This document shows positions 35,340 through 46,983 of a DNA stretch of 64,000 bases, in pieces. The DNA lies in the NCBI GenBank assembly GCA_030704615.1, contig CM060731.1:87958756-88022755 (forward strand), in the 5' to 3' direction. Both the position numbers and the translations under genes were made by a program. This DNA comes from Takakia lepidozioides. Lineage: Eukaryota > Streptophyta > Takakiopsida > Takakiales > Takakiaceae. Below the pieces are notes generated by a model. That model made no database searches. It was not told the DNA's origin and worked only from the letters and a program-made list of their open reading frames with translations. Position 1 is the stretch's first letter, and every line of letters starts with the position of its first letter.

Positions 35340-36775
35340 GTGAAGTATGGGCAGCTTTTGGATCCCAGCCCTGTAGCGACCCCTTGCTCCGCGGCGAAGG
35401 CTACACATGCCAAGGCCCAAGGTGAGGCGAGAAGGTCTCAGGAAGTGGCAATCCCCATAGTAGTCAAGGATTTGAGGAGGCCGGGGGAGGAGGAGGTAGG
35501 GGCCGGTGATGAGCCTGACCGGTCCCTAGCTCCGAAGGGCTTGGACTACGGGGCACCGCCGGCGGCTTTGGCGTTCTGGAATCTACTTCCAACGGCGCTC
35601 CGGGAGGGGATAGTGATCAGGGGACTTCCGGCAGCAGGAAATCCTCCTACATCGGGTGACACCGGGGCTGAGTCGGCCAAGGTTGCAAAGGTACATCAGT
35701 AGCACCTTGCCCATTCCATGTTTTGTCATTTCTTTTACATGCATATATTTCTTTATTGTTTGTTTTTTTATTTGAATTTGGGGGGTTTTATTCATCTTCA
35801 GGAGACAACGACATTTTTGGCCTCATTGGTGCAGTCCAGTGGGGTTGCCGGAGAGGAGGGGCATCTGGTGTTGAATGCCCCGAACACCAAAAGTAAGAAG
35901 AAGAGACCTTGAGCTCCCAAGGTCCCTTTTACCATCAATGAAGGGGCTGCCACTGAGAGAGAGAGAAGGGAGAGGGAGGGGGAGAGAGAGATAGTGGCGG
36001 GGAAGGGGAAGGAGATAGTCCTTGAGAAGAAGAAGAAGAAGAAGAAGTCGCGTGGAGATGAACGGGCAATTGTGCATGCAGGGGAGGGCAGTGGGGTAAT
36101 AAAGGAGCAGGGGAAGGAGGCTGCATTGAAGGAGGGAGAGGGTGGGAAAAAGAAGGGGGCAAAAGACCCGGAGTTGGCAAAGGTTGTGGTGCCACCGGTG
36201 GAGGTCAATGTCCATGGGGACCCCGTCGGTGAGTACTGGGAGGTTATGAAGAAGCATGCCTTCAACCTCGCATCGCGGTGGTTCCCTTGGCACATTGAGT
36301 GGACTCAACAACACTATAGCCAGAGGCGGGCGTTTGTGAAGGAGATAGAACACCAATTCAAGGGCAATTAGAGTGAGGGAAGGCTGATGGAGATGGTGGG
36401 GCGGAACTTGAAGGACAAGAGGTATCGTGCTAGAGAGACCATTCGGAAGGCAATGTTGAAGGGGGTGCCACCCAAGCCACCGCATGGAATTACACAGGTT
36501 TGCAGATCCTTGAATCATTTCACCTTCGATTTGTTGCATGTGTAATGAGGTGGATTCGATGCAATGTATGTGTGATATTCACTGTTGTGGGGGGGGGGGG
36601 GGGGTAGGAATCGTGGGATGTGCTCATTGCGGGATGTGGCAAAGAATGCGAGTTTTGAGAAGGCATGCTGCGCAACGCCAATCCGCCTTTGACAAGCATG
36701 ACTCCACACACAAGCGGGGCCCTGACGGATCCAAGGGTTTTATCACTCGATTTGTAGAATTTCGATTGATCTCAT
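35340..36775 (+). pseudogene. Second CACTA-type ORF remains (Transposase_24-like)
   Basis: Open pieces at 35,340-35,702 and 35,994-36,371 encode a charged linker (KKKKKKKSRG). After it come EYWEVMKKHAFNLASRWF, RRAFVKEIEHQFKGN, a TAG, and GRNLKDKRYRARETIRKA. After a gap containing a long G-run (about 36,587-36,605), the sequence AAQRQSAFDKHDSTHKRGP resembles the K-x-NR-x-K...H-x-GS end of Transposase_24 proteins. It follows the DUF4218 fragment in the order expected for a two-gene CACTA element. Confidence 0.5.
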
Positions 36776-36779
36776 ATTA

Positions 36780-37190
36780 GTCTGGGACCTGTGAGAGGGT
36801 GACGTACTGGCAAAGTTTGGAAGCAAGCAAAAATGATTTGGATGGGCAACCATCCGTTCACCCGTTGAATGTATTCCGTTGGATCTGCTATTGCTTTGGG
36901 ACCTGTTCGACTGTGTTTCGCGTGCTCACGATTTTTTTTTCATTCCGTTTTTTAATGGGGCGTATAATGTAGCCATATGCAACGTGCGTGCCAAATTTGG
37001 GAGTGAACATAATTCATTTGGACCCAAAACCACAGTTTCTTCCCTGTTTTTGCACACCAAACTTGATTTGTGTTCAACTTCATGCACTCTTCATAGAGAG
37101 AGTTTTGCAATAGTGAGCGAAGAAAACACTTTTTTTTGGGGGGCACTCTTTATTGGTCCAAATTTTAGTGGGGGAGTAGCGGCGGGACAT
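36780..37190. other. Interval without recognisable gene
   Basis: An AT-richer segment shows no recognisable motif on either strand. It ends at a palindrome, GGAATGCGGCGCCGCATTTC, at about 37,201-37,222, which directly precedes the Ty3 fragment. Confidence 0.5.
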
Positions 37191-37222
37191 CCCCGCTGGA
37201 TGGAATGCGGCGCCGCATTTCC

Positions 37223-38975
37223 AGTACCTGCCACGATTGCAACCATCGGACAGGAGATTGCAGGATAGACAGTAACGGAAGAAACACAATTGATTCAACT
37301 GAATCTGGGAACAGTGAAAGAACCACAGATAATACGAGTAAGTGCAGGTCTAGAAGAATCATTCCTACAAGAAGCCACTGCATTATTCACTAAACACAAG
37401 GATCTATTCGCTTGGAACTACAAAAATTTGAAGGGCATACCTTCCAACATCTGTCAACACCGGATTGAATTGGAAGTTGACACGAAACCAGTTCGTCAGA
37501 ACCGTTACAGAATGAACCCCAACTATGCAGCTAAGGTTTAGGAAGAAATCAAGAAATTAATGGATGCAGGATTTATATACCCAGTAGAGACGCCACAATG
37601 GTTATCACCCATTGTAATAGTGCCCAAGAAGAATGGTAAATTACGAGTGTGGACTACCGCAAATTAAATGCAGGAACCAAGAAAGACCCCTTTCCACTAC
37701 CTTTCACAGAGATAGTGTTGGACACAGTAGCGGGACATAAGATGTACTTATTCATGGATGGGTTCAGTGGGTACAATCAAGTACAGATGGCAGAAGAAGA
37801 CCGAGAGAAGACCGCATTCATCACTGAATGATGAGCCTACGCTTACAAAGTCATGCCATTTGGACTTTGCAACGCACCGGCCACGTTTCAGAGAGCAGTA
37901 TCTGAGATATTCAAGAGCTATCTCAATGACTTTATGCAGGTATTCTTGGATGATTTCAGTGTCTTTGGACATAAATCCAAACACTTGGCACAGTTAAAAC
38001 TTTGCCTACAAGCCTGCAGAGACAATGGAATAAGTTTCAATCCGGAAAAATGTACATTTTGTATGAATTCAGGATTACTGTTGGGACACATTGTGTGCCA
38101 ACAGGGAATTTTGGTAGATCCGAAGAAAATGGATGCTATCCAGAAAATACCACCACCAGAAAATCCCAAGAAACTCAAGAGATTTTTGGGACACACAAGT
38201 ATTACAGAAGGTACATGGCCAAATTTACTCACAGAGCGGCACCAGTCTATAGACTGCTAAAGAAGGATGTCGAATACCGCTGGTCTCCAGCTTGCCATGA
38301 ATCATTTGATTCACTAAAAAGGGCACTCACAACAACACCAATCATAATAAATCCAAGATGGGATTTACCATTTCATGTACACAGTGATGCATTAGGCATT
38401 GCTTTGGGGGGCAGTTCTAGCCCAGAATGTGACAGACACAATAGATTCACCAATCTATTATGCAAGTAGATTGCTGACAACGGCTGAGAAGAACAATAGC
38501 ACCACGGAAAAAGAAGCATTGGCAATGATTTATGTTGTTCAAAAGTTTCGGCATTATTTACTTGGCAATCGCTTTAAGTGTATTGTTGATCATCAGGCTC
38601 TAGTTCATTTAGCAAATCGACCACTAGCTAGTGGCAGGGTTGCTCGATGGTTATTACTTCTTCATGAGTATGATTTTGAAGTAGTTCATAAACCTGGAAG
38701 ATTACATGTTACAGCAGATCATCTATCAAGACTTACTACTGGAGAACCAGCCACAGAAGTAAAGGATCAACTTCCCGACGCATTTCTGTTTGTTGTTCAA
38801 CCAGAAGCACAAGATGAAGAGACAGACCCTCTAGACGCTCTGGGAGTATTCCAGGGGGACTATGACCTTCCAGATGCACTGAAATTGATGGATGACACTG
38901 ATGAAGGACAAGACTCATCAGATGAGGATGAACCTCTTGATGAAGGACCAATTATTGAAGACTCAGAGCTCCCTC
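37223..38975 (+). pseudogene. Ty3-type reverse transcriptase-RNase H fragment
   Basis: The order is a pre-RT region (LEESFLQEATALFTKHKDLF), RT motifs (VPKKNGKLRV, DYRKLNAGT, LFMDGFSGYNQV, VMPFGLCNAPATFQ) and the catalytic FLDD in MQVFLDDFSVF. RNase H follows with FHVHSDALGIALG, TTEKEALAMIYVVQKFRHYL and DHQALVHLANR, then HKPGRLHVTADHLSRL and an acidic linker. TAG at about 37,540 and TGA at 37,829 (Trp expected) break it, as do frameshifts near 37,645, 38,195 and 38,405. It ends at a palindrome cluster where the integrase domain should begin. It probably belongs to the same family as the integrase fragment at 17.5 kb. Confidence 0.9.
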
Positions 38976-39096
38976 GGATGGGAAATCGGCGCCGAATTTC
39001 CATCCTGTAGATAACTCGGAGCTCCCTCGGATGGAAAACCGGCGCCGAATTTCCATCCTGTAGACAACTCGGAGCTCCCTCGGATTGAAAACCGGC
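38976..39096. repeat. Three-unit GGCGCC palindrome cluster at the Ty3/LINE junction
   Basis: A unit of about 52 bp, ACTCGGAGCTCCCTCGGATG followed by a GGCGCCGAATTTCCATCC palindrome arm and TGTAGA, is repeated about three times. It separates Ty3 RNase H sequence from the truncated LINE. Confidence 0.85.
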
Positions 39097-40304
39097 GCCG
39101 CCACTACAGTCTTGGCTTTAGGAGAGGACGTAGAGGAACCATCCGCAGCACGAAAAAAGCTAATGGAGGTGCAAGCCTGGCGCTGCTTTGCTTTCTGGAA
39201 AAAGTAGGCTGTCATTTTTTCACCCTGAAGAGACCAGTTTACCCCTGCTTTGCGTTGAAGAGCCAATTCTTTTGCACTAACCAGCTCTGCAAGGTTCCGT
39301 TTGATAGGAGGCAAAAGTTTGAGGGCCAATCAGATTAGATTCGATCAGGTGCTGGCAATGGGTAAGGCACTTCAAGAGTGCTTTCTCCTTCCTTGAGTTC
39401 TCTAGAGCTAGGGACCGAGATAACAATTGGGCACGAGCTCTAGTAGCCCCAAGCTTGAGCAAAAACCTAAGGGAAGCAGAGGCCTTATCGTTGCTAGCAT
39501 TCTTCCAAGTAGAAGCGAGATCAGAGACCAGAGCAGGAATTTTAAGCAAGGCAGGGTTGAGCCTAAGTAACCGTGGCGCTCAATATGAACTCCGGTAGGA
39601 GAAAATGATATGGACACTTGTGCATCATCAAAGTTGGGGAGGATAGGACCGAGAGGGCCGGAAGGCTTGGACCAATGCAAACAGCCATGAGAGCAGTAAA
39701 TTCTATCAAGCCTGGCCATAGAGAGGTCTGAGGGGGGTCTGTTGTTTGACCAGGTGAATCTTAGCTGATTAAGATCAGGCAAAGAGGCTTCAGTAAGACC
39801 CACAGAGAAGCAAAGCTGATCCCAGGCATTTCGTTCTTCAGAATACAGAGTTTGTGCAGAGCCACCATAACGATCCAAAGCGCATTCAACCATATTGAAA
39901 TCGCCCGCAATAATCCAATTCAAGATAAGTGGATTGTCCAAGATCTTGGAACCAATGGGAGACCACATGTCGGTTCTCTCAGAGGCTAAATTAGAAGCGT
40001 AAATATTAATGAAGCCACAAGGACCAAAGGGAGAAGCCGATGAAGTAAACACACACTGAGCCCTTCCTTGAATCCACGTCTCCACCTTAGGGAAAAAGTT
40101 AACCAACGCAGGAGAGATAAGAATAACAGTGCCGCCACGCAAGTCTGAAATGGTAGGGTTCCACCAGGAAGAGGACGGCGGCCAGAAGGAAGAGCAAATT
40201 TTTTGGATTTTGATTTGATCTAACTTATGCTCATGCAGGAAGAGGATAGCTCCAGAGGAAATGAGAGAAGAAGCCCAGCGTTGTATGCGACGTCTCTTAG
40301 GCAT
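39097..40304 (-). pseudogene. LINE ORF2 endonuclease region (3'-truncated)
   Basis: The APE-like endonuclease is recognisable: FLHEHKLDQ, GGTVILIS, INIYASN, WIIAGDFNMVE, FTWSNNR and ARLDRIYCS. The final SDH motif reads DDA (NFDDAQVSIS), so a catalytic His is missing. After frameshifts the linker before RT is visible (GVNWSLQGEKMTAYFFQKAK). Homology ends at the palindrome cluster before any RT motif. LINEs are usually truncated at the 5' end, so loss of the 3' half here implies later breakage. Confidence 0.82.
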
Positions 40305-40571
40305 GGTTGCATCAGAACCGATACCTCAAATGTTCCAAGAGGTGAGGATCTAGTTCATGGAGGCCAGACAGAGCAGCCCGATGAAGGATCACGATTTGAT
40401 GGCTACATGAAGCTCAGAAGGAAGAGAGAGCAGCTGAAATCTGTATGCGACTGCAGAACTCTCCAGATGAAACAAAAATGGGAGAAGGATAAGCCCACAG
40501 CAAGGACATAGGGAAGCATTAAGCTCTCAAAGGAAAGGAAACCAAAGAAGCAGATAAAAGGAAGCAAAAGA

Positions 40572-42560
40572 TTACGACCAACCCAAACAATAGGCAAGAG
40601 CCGCCAAAGGCCAGGAATAAGAAAAGAAGCAGAAAGAGTGGAGGGAAGAGCAGTAATCAAGACAGCTCACCGGAGGAGGGGAGGGCAACGCCAGATCAAT
40701 CGGGGCGAGAGTGACATCAGGGGTCTGCACCATATGTACAGGGATGACCATAAGACCGTCGTTGGAATGTGAGGTTTCCAGGGTGCTGACATACTTCTGA
40801 GTTTTGATAGCGGCCTTGATAAGCTTCATCCCCGCCAAATAGGTAGATTGCAAAAAAGGCCTGGTACGATCCTCTGGGATAGAGTCACCTGCCATCCTGT
40901 TCAAATTGCTAAACCCAGCATTGTCCATCCTGACGTTAGATAGCCTCATGAGAGAACGTGGACAAAGTGAGTATCTGGCCTGGATGGGGAGCGGAACAAC
41001 TGGGAACCAAAGAAACTTAGACGTCTCCAAAGATAGCTCCAGATGAGGGAGGTGAGCCAGAAATACATCTCTGACTTTGGAAAGGATTAAGTCCATTTCC
41101 TTGTCCTGAGACATGAGAGCTACATCTCCCTTAGTAACCCACGAACTAGCAAAGGTGTTCTTATCTGTTAGACGGAACACCATCAGGGAGCCCAAATAAA
41201 TGGGAGTAACACTGCTGGGAACCAGTAGGGGCCCGTCGGGAGGCCGCATATCTGAAAGCCTGGAGATCAGCAAAAGAAGTGAGTTGTAAGCAGTAAGAAG
41301 CAAGGTTATGCTTCGCACCTTTAGCAAGCTGAAAGACAGCATGAACATCAGCTTCAGAAGAGTAAGAAATATGGGATTTGAGAGGAAGAAGATACATCCG
41401 TGGACTGACAGAAGTACAGGGCGGAGATCCGGAGCTGCGGGTCCTTTTGGCAGGAGGAGGCAACGGCGGACAGGAGACAGTTCATTTCCTGGAGGTACCG
41501 GCAGAATTCTTCATGTTTGTGTGAGGAGGATTCGCCGGGTATTGAGGAGGGGCCACTGCTTGTACCTTCTCCTTCTCCTTTCGCAGAGTAGGGCAGTCGG
41601 CTTTAACGTGACCTTCACACAAACAATGGTGACTGAACAACAACACAAGCAAAGGATTTATCCAAGGTTGACTTAAGAGAAGCTCCAACAGAAGCAGATT
41701 CGGGCATCGTAACAACAATTCTTGGGACCCCTCCGTCTCTGTGATCGTCGTGCAGCCATGAATCGTTGTCAACACTGCGCATATCGAGCTCCACATAATC
41801 AAACACACACATGAAGCCAATGTATACTCCAAAATGGGCCCCAATTTCAGGGAGCGAACGCAAGTAGTTCCCTTGCAGAAAGGGGAGGGCAATGACATGT
41901 AACTCCATTTTTATCCAATCACGATTCCACGAGAAAATGTGGACTCTGCAGTGAGAACGACGAACATTGAACTTGAGGGCTTTAGCTGCGTGGTCTAGAC
42001 AGGAGAACATGATGGAGTAGAAGTTACGACCCAAAGATAGACAAAAGTGGGAGGTGAGACCGCCATCTGCAGCGAAATGTTCCAAAGCCCATTTCCTAGC
42101 CGAGTGCTTGTCACGAGATCTTCCAGGGAAGTGAATAAGGATGCCCTGACCAGTCAAGGTTTTAGTCTGGGCCTGAATTACTTCCATGTCGAGGTTGAGC
42201 ACAGGCTGCGATTCAACAATCACACCGGTAGCTTCTCCTAGCTAGGGGAGAATTGGGGCGGGAAGGACCAGAGCCAAGGACCCCCGGGCCAGAGTCAGAG
42301 CCTCTCCTAATGGGTTGCCAATTCCTGTCCCTTTGGAGCGCGATCGATTCTTCTGGGGTCTCCTCGATGAAGCATTGTAGGGACTGCCGAAACGAAGGAG
42401 GCCATTGAAAGACGTATCGAAAGAGCTCGCAAGAAGAACAAAAAAAAAGAAGAAGAACAATGCCAAGGGGACAAGCTCAAGGAAGAGAGAAGGACCAAAC
42501 TTCGAGGTGCAGAAGTCATTAGTATGCTCCGACTGAAAGGGTGGATGCAAGGGGACGCCG
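40572..42560 (-). pseudogene. LINE ORF1 (RNA-binding protein), decayed
   Basis: Open pieces at 42,223-41,615 and 41,898-41,482 encode a folded domain (GILIHFPGRSRDKHSARKW, HCRVHIFSWNRDWIKME, GVPRIVVTMPE) followed by a CCHC knuckle, CHHCLCEGHVKADC. This resembles plant L1 ORF1 (DUF4283 plus zinc knuckle), though the DUF4283 match is loose. Upstream coding is separated only by TAG at 42,242. Further tail pieces extend to about 40,572, and ORF2 follows on the same strand. The true start is uncertain because of a low-complexity run near 42,430. Confidence 0.65.
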
Positions 42561-43819
42561 CCAACACAGCGGTGGAGCTTAACATAGCTTAACATGCCGA
42601 CGTATAAAGTTAGCAGTGAGACAGAGGATGCCTTGTCCTGTTGTTCAGAGCTGCTTGGCCGCATTAGAACAAAGACGATAGCTGAAGCAAGTAGTCATGA
42701 AGGATCATGAATAGAAGATCAGGGAGATTTGAAAGTGAAAGCCTAAAGGGCAGCCAAAATGATTACTAATAAGTGAGGGAGCCACGATAGAAGGAGGTAG
42801 ATGGGGAGGATGCAAAAGCTTAAGGCAGACACAGGGAAGGCGACAGATTGGGAAACGCATCCACAGCTTTCATGAGGTCGAGGTTAGCAAAACGGCTAAG
42901 CACCGGCTTCCTCGTCGGCAAACGCAGAGCGATTTCCTATTCTACATCGCTCTTCCATAACTTTCACTTTTGAACCAATCCTCCCAATTTTGTCTTTTAA
43001 TTAGGCACTCAGTTACATGGCGAAGGCATTCAGCTGACGTAACAGTTGCGATATATATACCTCGGCAACCAAGAAAAAGAAACAACACAACAAAATCTAC
43101 ACGCCTATAACAAGCCAACGTACAGCTGAACGGCCTCCAAAAAATTTACAGTTTCCCGCAGTTTTGCTCAGGGAAGCCAAGCTAGGATAACATCTGATGA
43201 GGCCCAATCCCCATTATAAGGGAATTACAGAGGTAGGCTTTTTGTGTGCATCCCACTGAAAGCTTCACAAACTCTAAGTTGCAGAGTCATCATGAGAGTT
43301 TCTTGCATTGCTTCAACAGGCAGCCAGACATCTTAAAATCAAATAGAGCTAGCTAATGTAAGGCAGAATCTTTCTGACAAGCCAAGTGCCTCACATTGCT
43401 TGTTAGATATTTTCTGTTTCGTATCAGAAATAATAGTTTCCCCAAAAAAAAACTAGTAACATAATTCATTGGACACCTCCAGCATTCAGTCAAAGCCCAC
43501 AAGAAAGACAACAGACAGATGAAAGGTTAGGGAGCAACCATAACCTCCTACAAGAGGGTAGGACACACATACCCACATAAACTGGTGTGACATCACGTTT
43601 AAAAAAATTGGTATAACATAATCCAGCAGACAAAACAGGCCCTATCCCTTACCCTGCTTTGTTTTTGTGGATGAGTACACACTTCCAAGATCAGAGAAGT
43701 GCTGGTCTGACTCTTCACAAATTTAAGCTGGAAGCAACCAGCCTAAGAACCTACTCTTAAAAGGTCAAAACCTGTAGCTCAGACAAGCTTTAATCAAACA
43801 CAAAAGAACCTCAGATTCA
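42561..43819. other. Interval without recognisable gene
   Basis: No coding or RNA feature could be supported. The right part should include the 3' untranslated region of the aldolase gene. The boundary between the LINE 5' end and single-copy DNA lies somewhere in 42.56-43.0 kb. Confidence 0.5.
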
Positions 43820-45527
43820 TTAATATGTATAACCCTTGACAAACATTCCCTTCTTGGCTTCCTCAGCTTCACCTGCAGCAGAATACTTTCCAAGTTGAGC
43901 CAAAGAGTTGGCCTTGGCGCGAATAAGAAGAGCCTTTTGAGCTGCCTCAATATTCTCAGGTTGGCCCTTCCATGTCTTGAGCACAGAGTTCTGAAGGGCC
44001 CGGGCATAGGAGAAAGACACATGCCATGGATTGGGGCTTTGGTTCATTGCGTTCAGATTCAGAGTAGCTTCCACCTCAGACTGACCTCCAGACAAGAACT
44101 GAGCACACAAGCAAAAGTAAAATTAGAAAGGTGTAGCCAAACAACTTCTACCTACCTGCAAAACGCTACATTCTACTCCAGCCTCCTGGCCTGCACTTAA
44201 TGAATTCACTTTTAACTAAAACTGCAAGAAATTGATCAAAATGAAGAATGCCATCCACCACGGCCTTAGGAAGGCAACAAGTCTCCCGCGACAGACATGA
44301 CATGACCACCTAGAGCAATGTACTGAAGGCAAGGGGAAAATACCATGATGCCAGGCACAGATGGCGGCACTCGTCTCTTCAACAGTGTGAGGGTATACTC
44401 TGCAATAGTTTCAGGAGTTGACCTCTCTTTGCATTCGGCTCCAGGAGTAACCATGCTAGGCTTCAGCAGAATACCCTCGAACAGAACGTTGTTCTCAGCA
44501 AGGAAGAAAAACACCTTTGACCACACCTTCAAAGCCACCTCAAGAGTTCTATCGATGCCATGGTCCCCATCAAGGAGGATCTCAGGCTCCACAATAGGCA
44601 CCAATCCGTTATCCTACAAACCCCACAGTAGCAAGCACAAGAGGATTTTAAGAGCGACGAACAATTCCACTGCCACGGATGCAAGGAAAAGGTCTAACAT
44701 TTGCAAATATCCGGCACCTACTGGACTCGTTCGCGCATACCTGGGAGATGGCTGCGTAGCGAGCAAGACCCCATGCAGCTTCGGTCACAGCCAATTCGGA
44801 AGGTCCATTGGGAATGCTCACCACTGTGCGCCTGCAAGGCATCGACGACGCCGCTCAATACATTATTCTCTCAAAACCACTTCACAGAACGAACCATAGC
44901 ACGTGGAAAGAGAGAATTGGCTTACCACTTGGCGAACCTTGCTCCCTGCTTGTAATAAGCAGCAGTCCTAGAAGCCAAACCATCAAGACCTTGGCACCAA
45001 GACTCGTTGTTAGATCCAGCGAGTGGCACAAGACCCTGGCACAGAAAGGCCCAGAAGCACTCATGTGAGATGAACGATGATGAACGGAAGACTTGTCACT
45101 CAGATATGCAACGCATTGCCTGAAGGAAAGGCTCAGTACCTTGTCGACTTTGATACCGGGAATGACTTTCTGCTCTGTAAGAATATCGACCATCTTCTTT
45201 CCATCGGTGGTGGACTGGAACAAGGTTTCCTCAAAAAGAATTGCCCCCGATACATACTCTCCCAGACCGGGAGTTGAAACCAGCAGTTGTCTGTAAGCCT
45301 GTCGGTTTACTTCTGTGTTCTCGAGGCCAATGGAGGCCAGGCGCAAGCCACAGGTTGCATTGGATTCATCCATGGCCAAAATGCCGCGCCCGGGAGAAGC
45401 CACCGATTTCTGAAACAACCACACACACAATCCAAGGTTGACATCAGCTCTCAAAAACCCGTCCACCGTGGATCCGCCCTCGCGGCATCTCGGCTCCCCT
45501 CTAGCAACCGAGATCCTCGAGCCAACT

Positions 45528-45564
<37 letters not shown>

Positions 45565-45816
45565 GACTCTGGCGCAGTGCTAACGCAACCCTCAATGCTA
45601 CAGAACAGGCCACAAGACACCAAAAACCGGAACGTAATCACATACCGCAGTCTTAACGAGCTCCTCATCATAACCCGCAGCCCTGATCGCGAACGCAACA
45701 TTGGATGTCCTCAGAGGCGCAACAGATTGCCTCACAATCTTTCCAACAAAGTCAGATTTGAGGCTGACTTGTGGCTTGAACGAAACGCCAGCAGACATCG
45801 CAGCGACTGCAGCCAT
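43820..45816 (-). CDS. FBA: Fructose-bisphosphate aldolase, class I, chloroplast-type
   Basis: Six exons are defined by GT-AG borders: 45816-45646, 45409-45140, 45035-44926, 44831-44741, 44613-44344 and 44098-43820. Together they encode 396 residues, the usual length of plastid FBA. The enzyme splits fructose-1,6-bisphosphate to DHAP and glyceraldehyde-3-phosphate and catalyses the reverse condensation in the Calvin-Benson cycle. Residues 1 to about 47 ([15 protein letters not shown], Ser/Ala/Lys-rich) form a plausible plastid transit peptide before [11 protein letters not shown]. Family signatures include [15 protein letters not shown], the IKVDKG strand and [12 protein letters not shown] with the Schiff-base Lys at about 265. 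[19 protein letters not shown] and the C-terminal KGYTY follow. No frameshift or stop is present. It lies downstream of SEC31 on the same strand. Reading continues upstream of the chosen Met without a stop, but that extension is not transit-like. Confidence 0.96.
45533..45562. repeat. (CT)n microsatellite in aldolase intron 1
   Basis: A 30 bp CT run lies within the intron between exons 1 and 2. It is simple sequence only. Confidence 0.95.
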
Positions 45817-46983
45817 GTTGCTAAGCGCGGAGCAGGCACGGCAGAAAGAGAGAAGTTGATTTTGAGAGTGCAGGACTGAGAGCGCAGCCTTGTGATGGTC
45901 AAGTGATAGGCCTGCCTCGCCGCATATGTGGAGGAGAGCAAGCACGGCGAATCCGACGGTGCACAGCGCACGCGGGCTGGGCACCACACACGCAAGGAAC
46001 GGGCCCTGCGCATCACGCCCTCTTGTCCGCACGCTCGCGCTCTGCGTGTTATCATCGACCACAGCGGTCCCTTCGATGGGCCCCTCTTTCTTTTCCAGGT
46101 CGGCATTTCCCTTTATTCTTATATCTATTCCCTTGAAATACGACCGTCCGCACATGCTCGCTATTAATATTGTTTTATTCCCGACATCGACGTAGAGAGC
46201 GCTTATCATTTGTAAGAGCGAGCGGTATTGAGGGGTGGGGGGGGGGGGGAGAAAGAAGGTTAAGGTTGGGGTCAAAGGAGTGATGGGCGGCTAAGTCGGC
46301 CGGCAATTGTCAAATCCCAACTTATTCTCTTTCGCGCCTCTTGTCTCTTAGTCTATTGTGATATGCCCTGCCAGCGAGTTTCCATGAAAACCCCCCCCCC
46401 CCCCCCCCCCCTTTACGCTGTATTTTATAAAGAGCGAATGTGTGCTATTGATTCCGTCTTGTGATGCCCGATCTTTCCTGTCCGTCTGGAAATCAGAGAT
46501 GGGTGAACAAGGTCCACAGGGGAAACCATGGCGAGATCAAGTTTTGCAGCACTCCCGTGATCCACGATCATTGCATACTTTTGAAATCCAAGTCCGATTT
46601 GTTAAAGCGCACAACGTATGTTTCATCTCGATTGCGATTGTGTGCTTGCACAGCCACAAACAAGTTGCCTTTTTTCCAAACGTACATACGACCTACCCTT
46701 GAGCCTAACGTAGGCGTTAAGGATGAATCGCTGTGACACTGTCCTTGTTTTTCTGGGTTGGACTTGGTCTTGGCCTACATATACTCAAGGTGGACTGCTT
46801 GTGATATACACATGATACACGACAATGAACATAATGCATCTGAATCAACTGTGCAATCTGATTGGATAGCGATCTCCTGAATAGAAAAGTTCCTTTGCTT
46901 CAGTCTTTCCTAGTTTCAAGGTTTCCTTGCAGGATTTCCAAAACCTTAAAGATTTTGATCAAGCAGTGGATTTGCACACTTGT
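45817..46983. promoter_or_regulatory. Upstream region of the aldolase gene
   Basis: This interval lies between the aldolase start codon and the tandem duplication downstream of SEC31. It must contain the aldolase 5' untranslated region and promoter (read leftward). A C21 run is at 46,391-46,411 and a G-run near 46,237. No other gene is visible, and no promoter element can be named with confidence. Confidence 0.35.

Noticed and set aside
17809-37831. Stop-codon readthrough or TAG recoding in the transposable elements
   Set aside because: Both TAG and TGA occur, frameshifts accompany them, and the conserved genes (aldolase, SEC31) show normal stops. Mutation is the simpler explanation.
45598-46275. 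Upstream extension of the aldolase ORF to a 225-residue protein
   Set aside because: The extension lacks family similarity and transit-peptide character; the Met at 45816 gives the family's usual length.
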